A stretch of DNA of 64,000 nucleotides from JBCCBV01 sp039033855 (GCA_039033855.1 JBCCBV010000013.1:1-64000); one strand, 5' to 3'. Shown: positions 25,468-34,045, counted from the stretch's first letter. Numbers and translations are program-made. Notes: generated by a model not told the origin, from the sequence alone.

Positions 25468-26244
25468 TTAGTCGGCCTCGAAGCTGTACAGGTTGTCTTC
25501 CGCGTCGGCCTGTTCCTGGTCGTTCGCGGAGGGGTTCGCCGAACCCCACTTGCCATCGGGCCCGGGCGAGGCGAAAAACGGCCTGGGGTGCGCGGGCAGG
25601 TAGTCGTCGTCTTGAAAGTTGTCTTCGTAGCTCACGCCGCGGGCGTACCGCAGGCGGAAGCCCCAGGAATCGAGGAGTTCGACGTCGTCGATGCCGACGA
25701 ACTCGGGGTCGAAGGTCGGCAGCGCAAGGCCGTCCACGGTTTCGCCATTGGTTACCCGCAGGTTCAAATCTTGGTCAGGCAACGCCGAGAGCAGCATCTG
25801 CCGGGCCTCGCGCGACTGCCAGCAGGCCCGCACGAACAGCCCGATGGTGTTGTCGTCGGAAGTGTCGTCGATTTCACCATCGACGTTGATGCGTTCTCCC
25901 GTCGCAAGGTCAAACCCGGTGGCGGTGGCGAAGCCAGAGATATCGCGGTGATCGACGATCCGGCCGGTCTGGATCTGCAACTCTTCCATGGCCGCGTCGA
26001 GGCCGGACAGCATGCCCAGGGTGCGTTGACGCTCGCCCTGGCTGAAGACCGCCTGGCCCACCGGCAGGCCGATGGCCACCAGCAGCCCGATGATCGCAAT
26101 CACCACCAGAAGCTCCACCAGCGTGAAGCCACGCCGGAACTTGGATGGTCGGGGCTGGGCACGTCGTCGGGACAGGCGCGGACGGGCGAGGGATCGTCGC
26201 TCGTGAACTGTGAAGCGGGATGCAGCAGGCCGTGCAGGCATCAT
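25468..26244 (-). CDS. GspG-like major pseudopilin
   Basis: A 258-aa protein; tandem ATGs at 26244 and 26241 open a basic leader of about 33 residues. The class III signal RRGFTLVELLVVIAIIGLLV follows, then QRTLGMLSGLDAAMEELQIQ, comparable to the GspG helix. The C-terminus has FFASPGPDGKWGS...DNLYSFE, which matches the GspG ending S-x-G-P-D-G-x-x-G...D-D-I with its Ca site. This is the best evidence that the five-gene cluster is T2SS-type and not type IV pilus. It is first in the G-H-I-J-K order. Confidence 0.83.
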   Translation of the reverse strand: MMPARPAASRFTVHERRSLARPRLSRRRAQPRPSKFRRGFTLVELLVVIAIIGLLVAIGLPVGQAVFSQGERQRTLGMLSGLDAAMEELQIQTGRIVDHRDISGFATATGFDLATGERINVDGEIDDTSDDNTIGLFVRACWQSREARQMLLSALPDQDLNLRVTNGETVDGLALPTFDPEFVGIDDVELLDSWGFRLRYARGVSYEDNFQDDDYLPAHPRPFFASPGPDGKWGSANPSANDQEQADAEDNLYSFEAD

Positions 26245-26341
26245 CGGCACCCAAAAGTATACGCCCGATCGGCCGAAACAGGAAGGATCGTGTGAATCTG
26301 GGGGGCGCATTGGGCTCGGGCCGGGCCTGCTAAACCGTCTC

Positions 26342-26536
26342 TCACGCCCTGGCAGGGCCCAAAAACCGGGCCACCCGACGGACCGTGGCCTCCCTCTTCG
26401 ACGGCTTGAGCGAGCACTCCCAGACCACCGCCACCGACCAGCCCAGGCCCCGCAGGGCTCGGGTCGAGCCGGTGTCGCGACGGGGCACGGCCCGCATCGC
26501 CGCCGACCGCTTGGCCGGTTTGAAGACATCGGCCAC
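26342..26536 (-). pseudogene. Internally deleted vsr (very-short-patch repair endonuclease) remnant
   Basis: A 64-codon reading frame from GTG at 26536. Residues 1-22 (VADVFKPAKRSAAMRAVPRR, then DT) match the Vsr N-terminus, whose E. coli form reads MADVHDKATRSKNMRAIATR then DT. Residues 23-64 (RALRGLGWSVAVVWECSLK...) match the Vsr C-terminus with its G-W-x-V-x-x-V-W-E-C motif. The middle 80 or so residues, including the catalytic Asp and the zinc-ligand F-x-H-G-C-F-W-H segment, are gone, yet the frame is kept. It cannot be an active nickase. No cytosine methyltransferase is nearby. It lies 22 nt past the Gfo/Idh/MocA gene. Confidence 0.78.
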
Positions 26537-26558
26537 GGCCGAAGGATACGGCGGGCGG

Positions 26559-27758
26559 TCAGTCGATCTCACTCAGCGCAATCGGGCAGCGGTTCCGGGC
26601 CGACTCGATCGCCGCGTGGAGCACCTTCTGGGTTTCGTAGGCGTCGGCGAAGTCCGGCAGCGGGAAGTCCGGCGCCTGCCCGCCGAGCACCCGGCAGATG
26701 TCGGCCACCTGGTTAATGAAGCCGTGCTCGTACCCGATGATGTGCGACGCGGGCCACCAGTTGCCGGCATAGGGGTGGCCGTCGTCGCCGCGGGTCACGT
26801 TGATGGTGGTCCATCCCTGCACGCGCTTGGGGGCGGTGTTGTCGTAGTACTCGAGTTCGTTCATGCGTTCGAAATCGAAGCGGACCGAGCCGTGCTCGCC
26901 GTTGATCTCGAACCCGTTGGCGTTCTTGTTGCCGGTGGCCAGGCGCGAGGCCTCGAACGACGCGACCGCCCCGCCGGTGAGCCGGGCCAGGAAAATCACC
27001 GCGTCGTCCACGGTGGACTCGCCGAACTTGGCTTCGGCCGACGCCGCGGCGCCGGAACCGGCGATCTCTCCCCCGGCCGACTCGACGATCTGCCGTTGCT
27101 TGATAAAGGTTTCTTCGACCGCGCCCACGACCTCCGCGACTTCTTGCCCGATGACAAACCGGACCATATCGATGATGTGGGCGTTCAGGTCGCCGTGCGC
27201 GCCCGAGCCGGCCTGCTTGCCCTGGAAGCGCCATAGCAGCGGGGTTTCGGGGCCGCCCCAGTCTTGCAGGTACTTGGCGCGCACGTGGTAGATGCGGCCG
27301 ATCTTGCCCTCTTTGACCAGCAGGTGGGCCAGCGCCACGGCGGGGCATCGCCGGTAGTTGTACCAGACGAAGGTCTGGAGACCTTCAGCACGTTTTGCGG
27401 CCTCGACCATGGCGCGAGCGTCTTCGAGCGTGCCGGCCAGGGGCTTTTCGCAGGCGACGTGCTTGCCGGCCCCGAGCGCGGCGATGGACTGCTCGCGGTG
27501 CACGTGGTTGGGCGTGCCCACGTCGACCAGCGCGATGTCGGGGTTCTCGCACAGGTCCTGCCAACGGGTGGTGTGGGACTTCCACCCCCAGCGCGGGGCA
27601 AACCGGGCCAGGTCGGCGGCGTCGCGCGCGGCGATCGCGGTCATCTCCGGCTCGGCCGGCAGATCGAAAAACCGAGCGGCCTTGAGGTACGCGTTGGAGT
27701 GCGTACGGCCCATGAACTTCGAGCCGATCAGGCCCACGCCAATACGGGGAGTGCTCAT
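26559..27758 (-). CDS. Gfo/Idh/MocA-family oxidoreductase
   Basis: A 399-aa NAD(P)-dependent sugar/polyol dehydrogenase-like enzyme. The ATG at 27758 is chosen because the Rossmann motif follows directly: IGVGLIGSKFMGRTHSNAY. Other family features are VDVGTPNHVHREQSIAALGA, the E-K-P motif (CEKPLAG, about 97-103) and a C-terminal alpha/beta domain with G-x-x-x-D-L-N-A-H-I-I-D-M providing the catalytic Asp/His. The family acts on inositol, glucose-fructose and many other sugars; the substrate cannot be told. The vsr remnant lies directly downstream. Confidence 0.9.
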   Translation of the reverse strand: MSTPRIGVGLIGSKFMGRTHSNAYLKAARFFDLPAEPEMTAIAARDAADLARFAPRWGWKSHTTRWQDLCENPDIALVDVGTPNHVHREQSIAALGAGKHVACEKPLAGTLEDARAMVEAAKRAEGLQTFVWYNYRRCPAVALAHLLVKEGKIGRIYHVRAKYLQDWGGPETPLLWRFQGKQAGSGAHGDLNAHIIDMVRFVIGQEVAEVVGAVEETFIKQRQIVESAGGEIAGSGAAASAEAKFGESTVDDAVIFLARLTGGAVASFEASRLATGNKNANGFEINGEHGSVRFDFERMNELEYYDNTAPKRVQGWTTINVTRGDDGHPYAGNWWPASHIIGYEHGFINQVADICRVLGGQAPDFPLPDFADAYETQKVLHAAIESARNRCPIALSEID

Positions 27759-27943
27759 AACGGTGTTCCCTGAACGGGGTGTGTGATGCCGCCGGTTGAC
27801 CGACGGCCGGGCGTAGTTTGCGCAGAATTTAGAGGCCCGCAACCGGCCAAAGTTGCCTGGAACAGCCTGAAACGACTTCGATCAACTGCGCCGCAGCAGG
27901 ACAGACAGGCGGCTCGTCCAAAAACAGGCCGAGGCCGTGAGCG

Positions 27944-28417
27944 TTAGATGGGCATGCCGGTGACACGGCCTTCGAACACCAGCGTGCCGTTGACCCAGCC
28001 TTGGACATCGGCGATGCAGCGTCTCGGCCGGGCCTCGATCTTCTTGCCGAGCAAGACGAGTTGGTCGCCTGGCAGGACTTGGCCGCGGAACTTGACCTTG
28101 TCGACCGCCGAGAACCCGATGAAGCCGGTGAGCCCAAGGATCCGTTTGCACTGGATCGACGCCAGCTGTGCTGCGGCCTCGATCATGAGCACGCCGGGGA
28201 AGATGGGCCGGCCGGGGATGTGGGCCGGCGCCCAGAACTCGTCGTGGCCGACGTCTTTGATCGCGACCAGTTCGCTGCTGTCTTCGGATTCGTGCGCAAT
28301 GCGATCGAGCATGCGCAGCGGGTCTCGCTGGGGGTTCAACCCTTCGATCCACTCGGAGGAATGGACCTCTGCCGCCAGGTCGACGGACGCGATATCAAAC
28401 AGCAGCAGCGGGGCCAT
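27944..28417 (-). CDS. FabZ-like 3-hydroxyacyl-ACP dehydratase
   Basis: A 157-aa hot-dog fold protein. The active-site segment is H66-I-P-G-R-P-I-F-P-G-V-L-M-I-E80-A-A-A-Q, matching the FabZ pattern H-F-P-G-x-P-x-M-P-G-V-L-x-x-E. DPLRMLDRI (32-40) corresponds to the P-F-L-L-V-D-R-V segment. It would dehydrate beta-hydroxyacyl-ACP in fatty acid synthesis. It lies alone, without lpx or fab neighbours, and a main fabZ may exist elsewhere. The histone-like gene ends 26 nt upstream on the same strand. Confidence 0.85.
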   Translation of the reverse strand: MAPLLLFDIASVDLAAEVHSSEWIEGLNPQRDPLRMLDRIAHESEDSSELVAIKDVGHDEFWAPAHIPGRPIFPGVLMIEAAAQLASIQCKRILGLTGFIGFSAVDKVKFRGQVLPGDQLVLLGKKIEARPRRCIADVQGWVNGTLVFEGRVTGMPI

Positions 28418-28442
28418 GGAAGCGTCCTGAAGAACGGCGGGG

Positions 28443-28622
28443 TCAGGCGTCGCCGTCGCGGACCTCGAGCACGGCCTTGCGCAGGTCCTGCGCAGCGGCC
28501 TTGACGTCCTGCATGGACTTGCGGACGCGTGTGCCGGCGGCGCGGTTTCCGCCGACGGCCTTGCGGACGTCCTCTTCGCACGATTCGATCAGAGTCTTGA
28601 GCTTTTCGTAGTATTCGATCAT
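28443..28622 (-). CDS. Hc1-like histone H1 homologue
   Basis: A 59-aa basic, helical protein (ATG at 28622; a GTG three codons earlier is possible). The sequence YYEKLKTLIESCEEDVRKAV, then GGNRAAGTRVRKSMQDVK and AAAQDLRKAV, follows the Chlamydia HctA N-terminal pattern of D-L-x-K-A...G-N-K-A-A-x-x-R-V-R...A-x-x-x-R-K. It lacks the Lys/Ala-rich tail of chlamydial Hc1, so it may condense DNA weakly or act as a dimerising architectural protein. It was too short to stand out by length; the motif is the evidence. Confidence 0.75.
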   Translation of the reverse strand: MIEYYEKLKTLIESCEEDVRKAVGGNRAAGTRVRKSMQDVKAAAQDLRKAVLEVRDGDA

Positions 28623-28727
28623 GGCCTTCACCCTTGTTGCACGTGGCGGATCCGCGTCTGCGCTCTTTGGCTGACTGGGCCGGAGAGGGTAGTCCCGGGG
28701 GCCCTGCCGAGCAAACCGGGGCGGTGT

Positions 28728-30299
28728 TTAGCGGGGCGCCGCAGACGACGCCTGGGCCGAGCAGATCGCTTGCACCAGCGCCCGGGGGGAGGGCTCGTCG
28801 GCCTGGGCGTGGACGGGCCAGCCCAAATCGCGCGCGGCCTGAGAGGTCGTCGCCCCGATGGTCGCGACCCGCACCGGCGCCCAATCGGCGTCGTTCACCC
28901 CCGACAGCGCTCGGGCGTGCCGGGCGGTCGATCCGCTGGTCAAAACGACCCAGTCCACCCGGCCGTCGCGCAGCGTTTGAGCGATGTCGCCCGGCCAGGC
29001 CTCGGCGGCCAGCGTGCGATATACCGCGGCCTGGGTCACGTCGGCGCCAGCCTGTCGCAGCGCTTCGGGCAACTCGGGCCTTGGCTCGATCGCTCCGAGC
29101 AAGACAAACCGCTTGCCCGACACGTCGCCTTGTTCGATCAACGACTGCGCCAGCACCGCCCCGCCGCCTTGGGATACCACGTCGGCCCGGACCCGCAGGC
29201 GATCCCATAGCGCGCCGGCGGTGGCCTTGCCCACGGCCGCGATCCCGGCTCGGCCAAAGGCCCGGGCGTCGCGACCGAGCGTTGCGATGCGCTCTGCGGC
29301 GAAGTCGGCGCCGTTGGCGCTGGTGAAGACCAGCCAGTCGGCGGCGCGCTCGCCGGTCAGCCAAGGGTCGGCGGCGGCCCAATCGTCTACCGGCTCGGCG
29401 CGGATGGCGGGCGCTTCGAGCACCGCGGCGCCGTGTTCGCGCAGCAGGCCGGACAACTCCGCGGCGCGGTCTCTCGCGCGGGGCACCAAAACAGTCCGGC
29501 CGAACAGCGGGCGCTCTTCGAAGAAACGCAAGCCCGGCTCGTCGATCCCCGCCGCCGCGCCGACCACCACGATGGCGGGCGAGCCCAGGCCTTGCGCCTG
29601 AACGAGGGCTGGCAGGGTGTCGATCGCCCCGCGGACGCTGCGCTGTGCAGGCAGTGTGCCCCACTGCACGAGCGCGGCCGGGGTGTCGGATGGCAATCCG
29701 TGACCGATTAGCCGGTCGGCGATGGCGCGCAAACGAGCGACACCCATATAGATGCACAGCGACCCGCCGGTCTGGCACAGGGCCGACAACGCCGCGTAGT
29801 CGAGCGACGTTTGCGATTTCGAGGGGTCTTCGTGCCCGGTGATGAACGTGACCGACGACGCCACCTTGCGGTGCGTCACCGGGACGCCGGCGCAAGCGGG
29901 CGCGGCCACGCCGGCCGTCACCCCGGGCAGGACCTCGCAGGGCACGCCGTGCGTGGCGCAGAACGCGCACTCTTCCGCCCCCCGGCCGAACAGATACGGG
30001 TCGCCGCCCTTGAGCCGCGCCACCCGCAGCCCCTGCCGGGCGTGGTCGACCAGGATCTGGTTGATCTGATCCTGGGTCTTCTTATGGAAGCCGGCCCGCT
30101 TGCCCACGTCGATGCGCACCGCGTCGGCCGGCGCCCGGTCGAGCAGCCGTGGGTTGGCCAGCGCATCGAACACCACCACGTCAGCGGTACGCAGCCGATC
30201 GAGGCCGGCCACGGTGATCAGGTCGGGGTCGCCCGGGCCGGCTCCGATAAGCGAGACCCGGCCGAGAGTTTTCGGAGGTTGAGGGGGATTGGCGGTCAT
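28728..30299 (-). CDS. Fused uroporphyrinogen-III C-methyltransferase / uroporphyrinogen-III synthase
   Basis: A 523-aa bifunctional protein of tetrapyrrole synthesis, starting at the ATG at 30299. The N-terminal CobA/SUMT domain (about 13-255) has VSLIGAGPGDPDLITVAG, RLKGGDPYLFGRGAEE, PGVTAGVAAPACAGVPVTHR and TFITGHE, the SAM-binding signatures. The C-terminal HemD domain (about 268-515) has TVLVPRARDRAAELSGLL, VFTSANGADF and VDWVVLTSGSTARHA. HemD closes the ring to uroporphyrinogen III and CobA methylates it toward precorrin-2 (siroheme, B12). Fusions of this kind are known in several phyla. No other hem genes are adjacent. Confidence 0.92.
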   Translation of the reverse strand: MTANPPQPPKTLGRVSLIGAGPGDPDLITVAGLDRLRTADVVVFDALANPRLLDRAPADAVRIDVGKRAGFHKKTQDQINQILVDHARQGLRVARLKGGDPYLFGRGAEECAFCATHGVPCEVLPGVTAGVAAPACAGVPVTHRKVASSVTFITGHEDPSKSQTSLDYAALSALCQTGGSLCIYMGVARLRAIADRLIGHGLPSDTPAALVQWGTLPAQRSVRGAIDTLPALVQAQGLGSPAIVVVGAAAGIDEPGLRFFEERPLFGRTVLVPRARDRAAELSGLLREHGAAVLEAPAIRAEPVDDWAAADPWLTGERAADWLVFTSANGADFAAERIATLGRDARAFGRAGIAAVGKATAGALWDRLRVRADVVSQGGGAVLAQSLIEQGDVSGKRFVLLGAIEPRPELPEALRQAGADVTQAAVYRTLAAEAWPGDIAQTLRDGRVDWVVLTSGSTARHARALSGVNDADWAPVRVATIGATTSQAARDLGWPVHAQADEPSPRALVQAICSAQASSAAPR

Positions 30300-30388
30300 T
30301 GGGGCCGGGCAACGTAAACCGGCGGACCCGGCGCGTCGATCAGGGCTGGGCCGGCCTTCACCAACCGGCACGACCCGGAGACCTTGCC

Positions 30389-30766
30389 ATGACCACCGCC
30401 CTGCGACTGACCCCGACCGAAACCGATTCCCTGGCGCCGATCCCCTTCGAGCGCAGGCGGGCCGCCCGCCGGTCGACCAGCGGCAAGGTGACGGCTCTGG
30501 CCGCCCCGCCCGACGACCGGGGCGCCTCGCCCAGCCTCCGCCGCATCGTGGCCATGAGCTTTGTCGATCGGTCGTCCAGCGGCGTCGGCGTGTGGTCCGA
30601 CGCGCCCCTCGACGCCGGCTGGCGCATCGAACTCATGTCGCCCCCCCACGGCCCCGAGCCGGCCGAAGCGATCTACGGCAAAGTGGTCCGCTGTACGCCC
30701 GAAAGCTCGACCCGCGGCTACCGCCTGGGCATCGCGCTCGAAGGCCTGGCCACCAACGCCGCCTAA
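30389..30766 (+). CDS. PilZ-like domain protein
   Basis: A 125-aa protein. F-E-R-R-R-A-A-R-R near residue 20 resembles the PilZ N-terminal R-x-x-x-R c-di-GMP-binding motif. Later VDRSSSGVGVWSDAPLDAGWRIEL recalls the D/N-x-S-x-x-G segment, followed by a beta-barrel ending G-Y-R-L-G-I-A-L-E. It may be a c-di-GMP effector; a GGDEF cyclase is encoded 10 kb away. The ATG at 30389 is chosen because the conserved part begins right after it. Its last 4 nt overlap the convergent HIT gene. Confidence 0.68.
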   Translation: MTTALRLTPTETDSLAPIPFERRRAARRSTSGKVTALAAPPDDRGASPSLRRIVAMSFVDRSSSGVGVWSDAPLDAGWRIELMSPPHGPEPAEAIYGKVVRCTPESSTRGYRLGIALEGLATNAA

Positions 30767-31329
30767 CTTGGCGGGGCCTGGGCCTCTTGGGCGAGCGTTT
30801 CGCGCAGCCGGCGATAGCTGTCTTCCAACGATTGCGGGACGACCCGCACCCCCGCGGTGGTGGGCATGAAGTTCACGTCGCCCGACCAGCGGGGCACGGC
30901 GTGCAAATGCGCATGGCCCGGCTCTGCGGCGCCCGCGCATCGCCCAAGGTTCATCCCCACATTCACGCCCTGCGCATGCACGGCCCGGGACAGCAGCCGC
31001 TCGGCCAGCGCGGCCAGTTCGATCAAACCCGACCGCGCGCTGGGCGACAGCGCCGACAAACTCGGGGTGTGCTCGGGCGGCACGGCCAGCAGGTGCCCGT
31101 TGGCGTAGGGGTAGCGGTTGAGCATCAGCGTGCCGCGCTCGTCACGCAAGAGCACCAGACGGTCCTCTGCTTCTTGCGGCATGAGGTCGGCGCGGGTGGC
31201 GTCGCACAAGAAGCAGCCAGAGCCGCGTTCGAGCGTCGGCGGGGCGCCGGGCGACGGGGTGCGCTCGGCCAAGCCTTCTAAGTAATCGATGCGCCAGGGC
31301 GCCCAGAGGTTGCGCGGGGTATCGGACAT
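30763..31329 (-). CDS. HIT-family nucleotide-binding hydrolase/transferase
   Basis: A 188-aa protein. The histidine triad is GHAHLHAVPRW (about 142-152, H-x-H-x-H), preceded by MNLGRCAGAAEP. The N-terminus has LWAPWRIDYLEG and CFLCDATRA, typical of actinobacterial-type Ap4A phosphorylase/HIT proteins. It probably hydrolyses or phosphorolyses dinucleoside polyphosphates. It is divergent from the mrp operon (160-nt gap) and its 3' end overlaps the PilZ gene by 4 nt. Confidence 0.9.
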   Translation of the reverse strand: MSDTPRNLWAPWRIDYLEGLAERTPSPGAPPTLERGSGCFLCDATRADLMPQEAEDRLVLLRDERGTLMLNRYPYANGHLLAVPPEHTPSLSALSPSARSGLIELAALAERLLSRAVHAQGVNVGMNLGRCAGAAEPGHAHLHAVPRWSGDVNFMPTTAGVRVVPQSLEDSYRRLRETLAQEAQAPPS

Positions 31330-31489
31330 CGCATGAGAGTAATCCGTTAGCGAGTCCGACCGGGCGGCGATCCTTCGATGTTCTGCGGCGGATCGCGCCG
31401 ATAGACCCGCACAGGCCCGTAGCGCGGTGCGTTGCGGTGGGTGCGCCCCGGTCGTGGTCCGGGGGCGCTGATCAAGGAACGCATCGAAC

Positions 31490-34045
31490 GTGCCGGACGT
31501 GGCTCAAATCTTGATGGCGATATTGGCGCCGGCGGCCTTCGGGCTGTTGACGCTGCAGATGCCCCAACGCGCATCCTGGACCCCGATCCGCGTGGCGACG
31601 GCGCTCTGCGGCCCGGTCGCGGCGTTCTTCTTGATATTGGGCGTGATGCTCGGCGGAGGGTTGTCGTCCCCGGCCACCGGGGTCTGGCCGTGGCTGCCAA
31701 CGCTGAACATCAACCTGGCGTTCTTCACCGACGGGCTCGGCGGGTTCTTTGGCCTGCTGGTGGCCGGCATCGGCGCGGGGATCGTGCTGTATGCACGGGG
31801 GTACTTCGGCCGGCAAGGCCCGACCTCGAGCAACGACCTGTACCGCTTCTACCCGATGCTCGGGTTCTTTATGACGGCCATGCTCGGGCTGGTGCTCAGC
31901 GACTACACGCTGCTCACGCTGCTGTTCTGGGAGATGACGTCGATCTCCTCGTTCTTCCTGATCGGGTGGAACCGCGACGACAAGAAGTCCGTGAAACTGG
32001 CCATGCAGGCCTTTTTCACCACCGGGCTCGGCGGGCTGATGCTGTTCGGCGGGCTGCTGATGCTGGGCAACAACACCGGCCTGTGGCGCTGGTCGGAGCT
32101 GATCCCCGCGGCCGTGGGGGCCGAGGGCGTGGCCGCGATCGACTGGAGCACCCCCCGGCTGGGCTGGGCGCTCGGGCTGATGTTCATCGGCGCGGCGGCC
32201 AAGAGCGCGCAGTGGCCGCTGCACTACTGGTTGCCCGGCGCCATGGCGGCGCCCACGCCGGTGTCGGCGTTCCTGCACTCGGCCACCATGGTGAAGGCCG
32301 GCGTGTTTCTGATCGGACGGCTGCTGCCCATCTTCGGCCAGCACGAAATCTGGGTCGGCCTCATCGTGCCCTTTGGCGCACTCACGATGCTCTATGGCGG
32401 CGTGTTTGCCGTGATGCAGCACGACCTCAAACGCATCTTCGCCTACACCACGGTCAGCCAACTCGGCTTGCTGATGACGATGTACGGCCTCGGCGGCCTG
32501 ACCTACACCGACAGCGAAGGCCACGGCTACGCCAACATCGACTACGCGGTGACGCAGATCGCCAACCACGCCTTCTACAAGGCGCCGTTGTTCATCGCGG
32601 CCGGGGCGATCGGCCACGTGGCGTCGCGCAAGCTGCCCGAACTGTTCGGGGCGTTCAAGAAGCACAAGATGATCTGCCTGACCATGCTGCTGGCCGGCTA
32701 CGGCCTGGCCGCGGGGCCGGGCACAATCAGCTTCCAGGCCAAGGAGCTGTTCCTCTACGCCGTCGTCCACGGCGCCAAGGAGCACCCGGTGCTATGGCTT
32801 GTGCTGGTGATGACCATCCTGACTGCGGCGTGCAACGTGGCGATCTTCGTCCGGCTGCTAACCACGCTCATGGGCTGGAAGACCGGCCTGGGCGCCGCCA
32901 ACGCGGGCGACGATGCGCACGACGCAGACCACGGCCACGACGACCACCCGCACGAGCACGGCGTCATGGCCGCCATGATCTGGATCCCCGGTCTGGTGCT
33001 CGTGAGCTTCCAGTACCTCGGCGGGTTCTTCCCCGGCTTGATCTGGACGCCGATCTTCGAAGGCCTCGACGGCTCGACGGCCCACAACTACATCGCACAC
33101 GCGTATCACGACCAGGTCCCCAACCTCTGGCAGGTGCTGACGCATCCCGGCCTGCCGTTGCTGGCGTCGGTGCTCGCGATCGGCCTGGGCGTAGCGCTCG
33201 GGTTGTCTCGCTTGTTACGGAACGAAGCCACCGACATCAACGACGGCCTCTATCCCGCAACCTACTGGCTTTGCGTCACCGGCGGCGGCGTGCTGTTCCG
33301 GGCCTTCCAGAACGGGCGGTTTACGCACTACGTGCTGGTGTCTTTGGGCGCCGCGCTTGTCGGGTTCTGGGGCATCGCCCCGCGCGAACCCGGCATGACC
33401 GCCAACTTGGACCTGGGCTCGATGTTCGAGCACCCGGTGCTGCTGCTGCTGGGCGTGATGGTGTGCTTTACGGCCGCGGCGATCCCCTTCGCCCGGGCCC
33501 GCATCGTGCGCGTGGTCATGCTGGGCGCCTGCGGCTTTTCCGTGGTCGGCATGTACCTGGTGTATCAGGCGCCCGACTTGGCGCTCACGCAGCTCATGGT
33601 CGAGATCATCTCGGTGATCCTGTTTGTCATCGTGCTCCGGCTGCTGCCGGCGCAAAAGGACGCCAAGCCCCCGGCGTGGGGCCGTGTGGGACGGCTGGGC
33701 TTCGCCGCGCTGGCCGGGATCACCTTCGGGTGGATGACGCTGGTCTCCGCCACCAGCGACCCCGAAGTCCGCCTGGGCACGGCGTTTGCCCAGCACAGCT
33801 ACGAAAACGCGGCCTACGCCGACGACGGCTCGAAGGTCCAGGCCGTGGCCTCGCCCATGAACACCACGCGCGGCGGCGGCGGCGACAACATCGTCAACGT
33901 GATCCTGGTCGACTTCCGCGGCTTCGACACCTACGGCGAGATCACGGTGCTCGGCATCGCGGCGCTCGGGGTCTGGGCCATGCTGCCCGGCGCCGGCCTT
34001 CGGCGTAAATCTGAGCCGGACGTCGCCCCGGGGGGTGCGCCATGA
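31490..34045 (+). CDS. mrpA: Mrp antiporter subunit A (with C-terminal MbhE/DUF4040-type domain)
   Basis: An 851-aa multi-span protein, start GTG. The NuoL-like proton-translocating core (about 60-440) shows SLFFWEMTSISSFFLIGWN-like helices and W-P-L-H-Y-W-L-P-G-A-M-A-A-P-T-P-V-S-A-F-L-H-S-A. The C-terminal part (about 650-740) has APDLALTQLMVEIISVILF, the MbhD/E-type domain fused in MrpA. A His/Asp-rich loop with six His in 14 residues (H477-H490) lies between. With B-G it forms the Na+/H+ (or K+/H+) antiporter. First gene of the operon; it overlaps mrpB by 4 nt. Confidence 0.94.
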   Translation: MPDVAQILMAILAPAAFGLLTLQMPQRASWTPIRVATALCGPVAAFFLILGVMLGGGLSSPATGVWPWLPTLNINLAFFTDGLGGFFGLLVAGIGAGIVLYARGYFGRQGPTSSNDLYRFYPMLGFFMTAMLGLVLSDYTLLTLLFWEMTSISSFFLIGWNRDDKKSVKLAMQAFFTTGLGGLMLFGGLLMLGNNTGLWRWSELIPAAVGAEGVAAIDWSTPRLGWALGLMFIGAAAKSAQWPLHYWLPGAMAAPTPVSAFLHSATMVKAGVFLIGRLLPIFGQHEIWVGLIVPFGALTMLYGGVFAVMQHDLKRIFAYTTVSQLGLLMTMYGLGGLTYTDSEGHGYANIDYAVTQIANHAFYKAPLFIAAGAIGHVASRKLPELFGAFKKHKMICLTMLLAGYGLAAGPGTISFQAKELFLYAVVHGAKEHPVLWLVLVMTILTAACNVAIFVRLLTTLMGWKTGLGAANAGDDAHDADHGHDDHPHEHGVMAAMIWIPGLVLVSFQYLGGFFPGLIWTPIFEGLDGSTAHNYIAHAYHDQVPNLWQVLTHPGLPLLASVLAIGLGVALGLSRLLRNEATDINDGLYPATYWLCVTGGGVLFRAFQNGRFTHYVLVSLGAALVGFWGIAPREPGMTANLDLGSMFEHPVLLLLGVMVCFTAAAIPFARARIVRVVMLGACGFSVVGMYLVYQAPDLALTQLMVEIISVILFVIVLRLLPAQKDAKPPAWGRVGRLGFAALAGITFGWMTLVSATSDPEVRLGTAFAQHSYENAAYADDGSKVQAVASPMNTTRGGGGDNIVNVILVDFRGFDTYGEITVLGIAALGVWAMLPGAGLRRKSEPDVAPGGAP

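Noticed and set aside
26342..26572. An intact very-short-patch repair endonuclease
   Set aside because: The catalytic and zinc-binding core is missing, so it is a remnant or mini-protein, not an enzyme.
31432..34008. An 858-codon plus-strand frame overlapping mrpA in another phase
   Set aside because: It is Arg/Pro/Gly-rich with no membrane segments, while the overlapping frame is a clear MrpA with conserved helices and coupled downstream genes.
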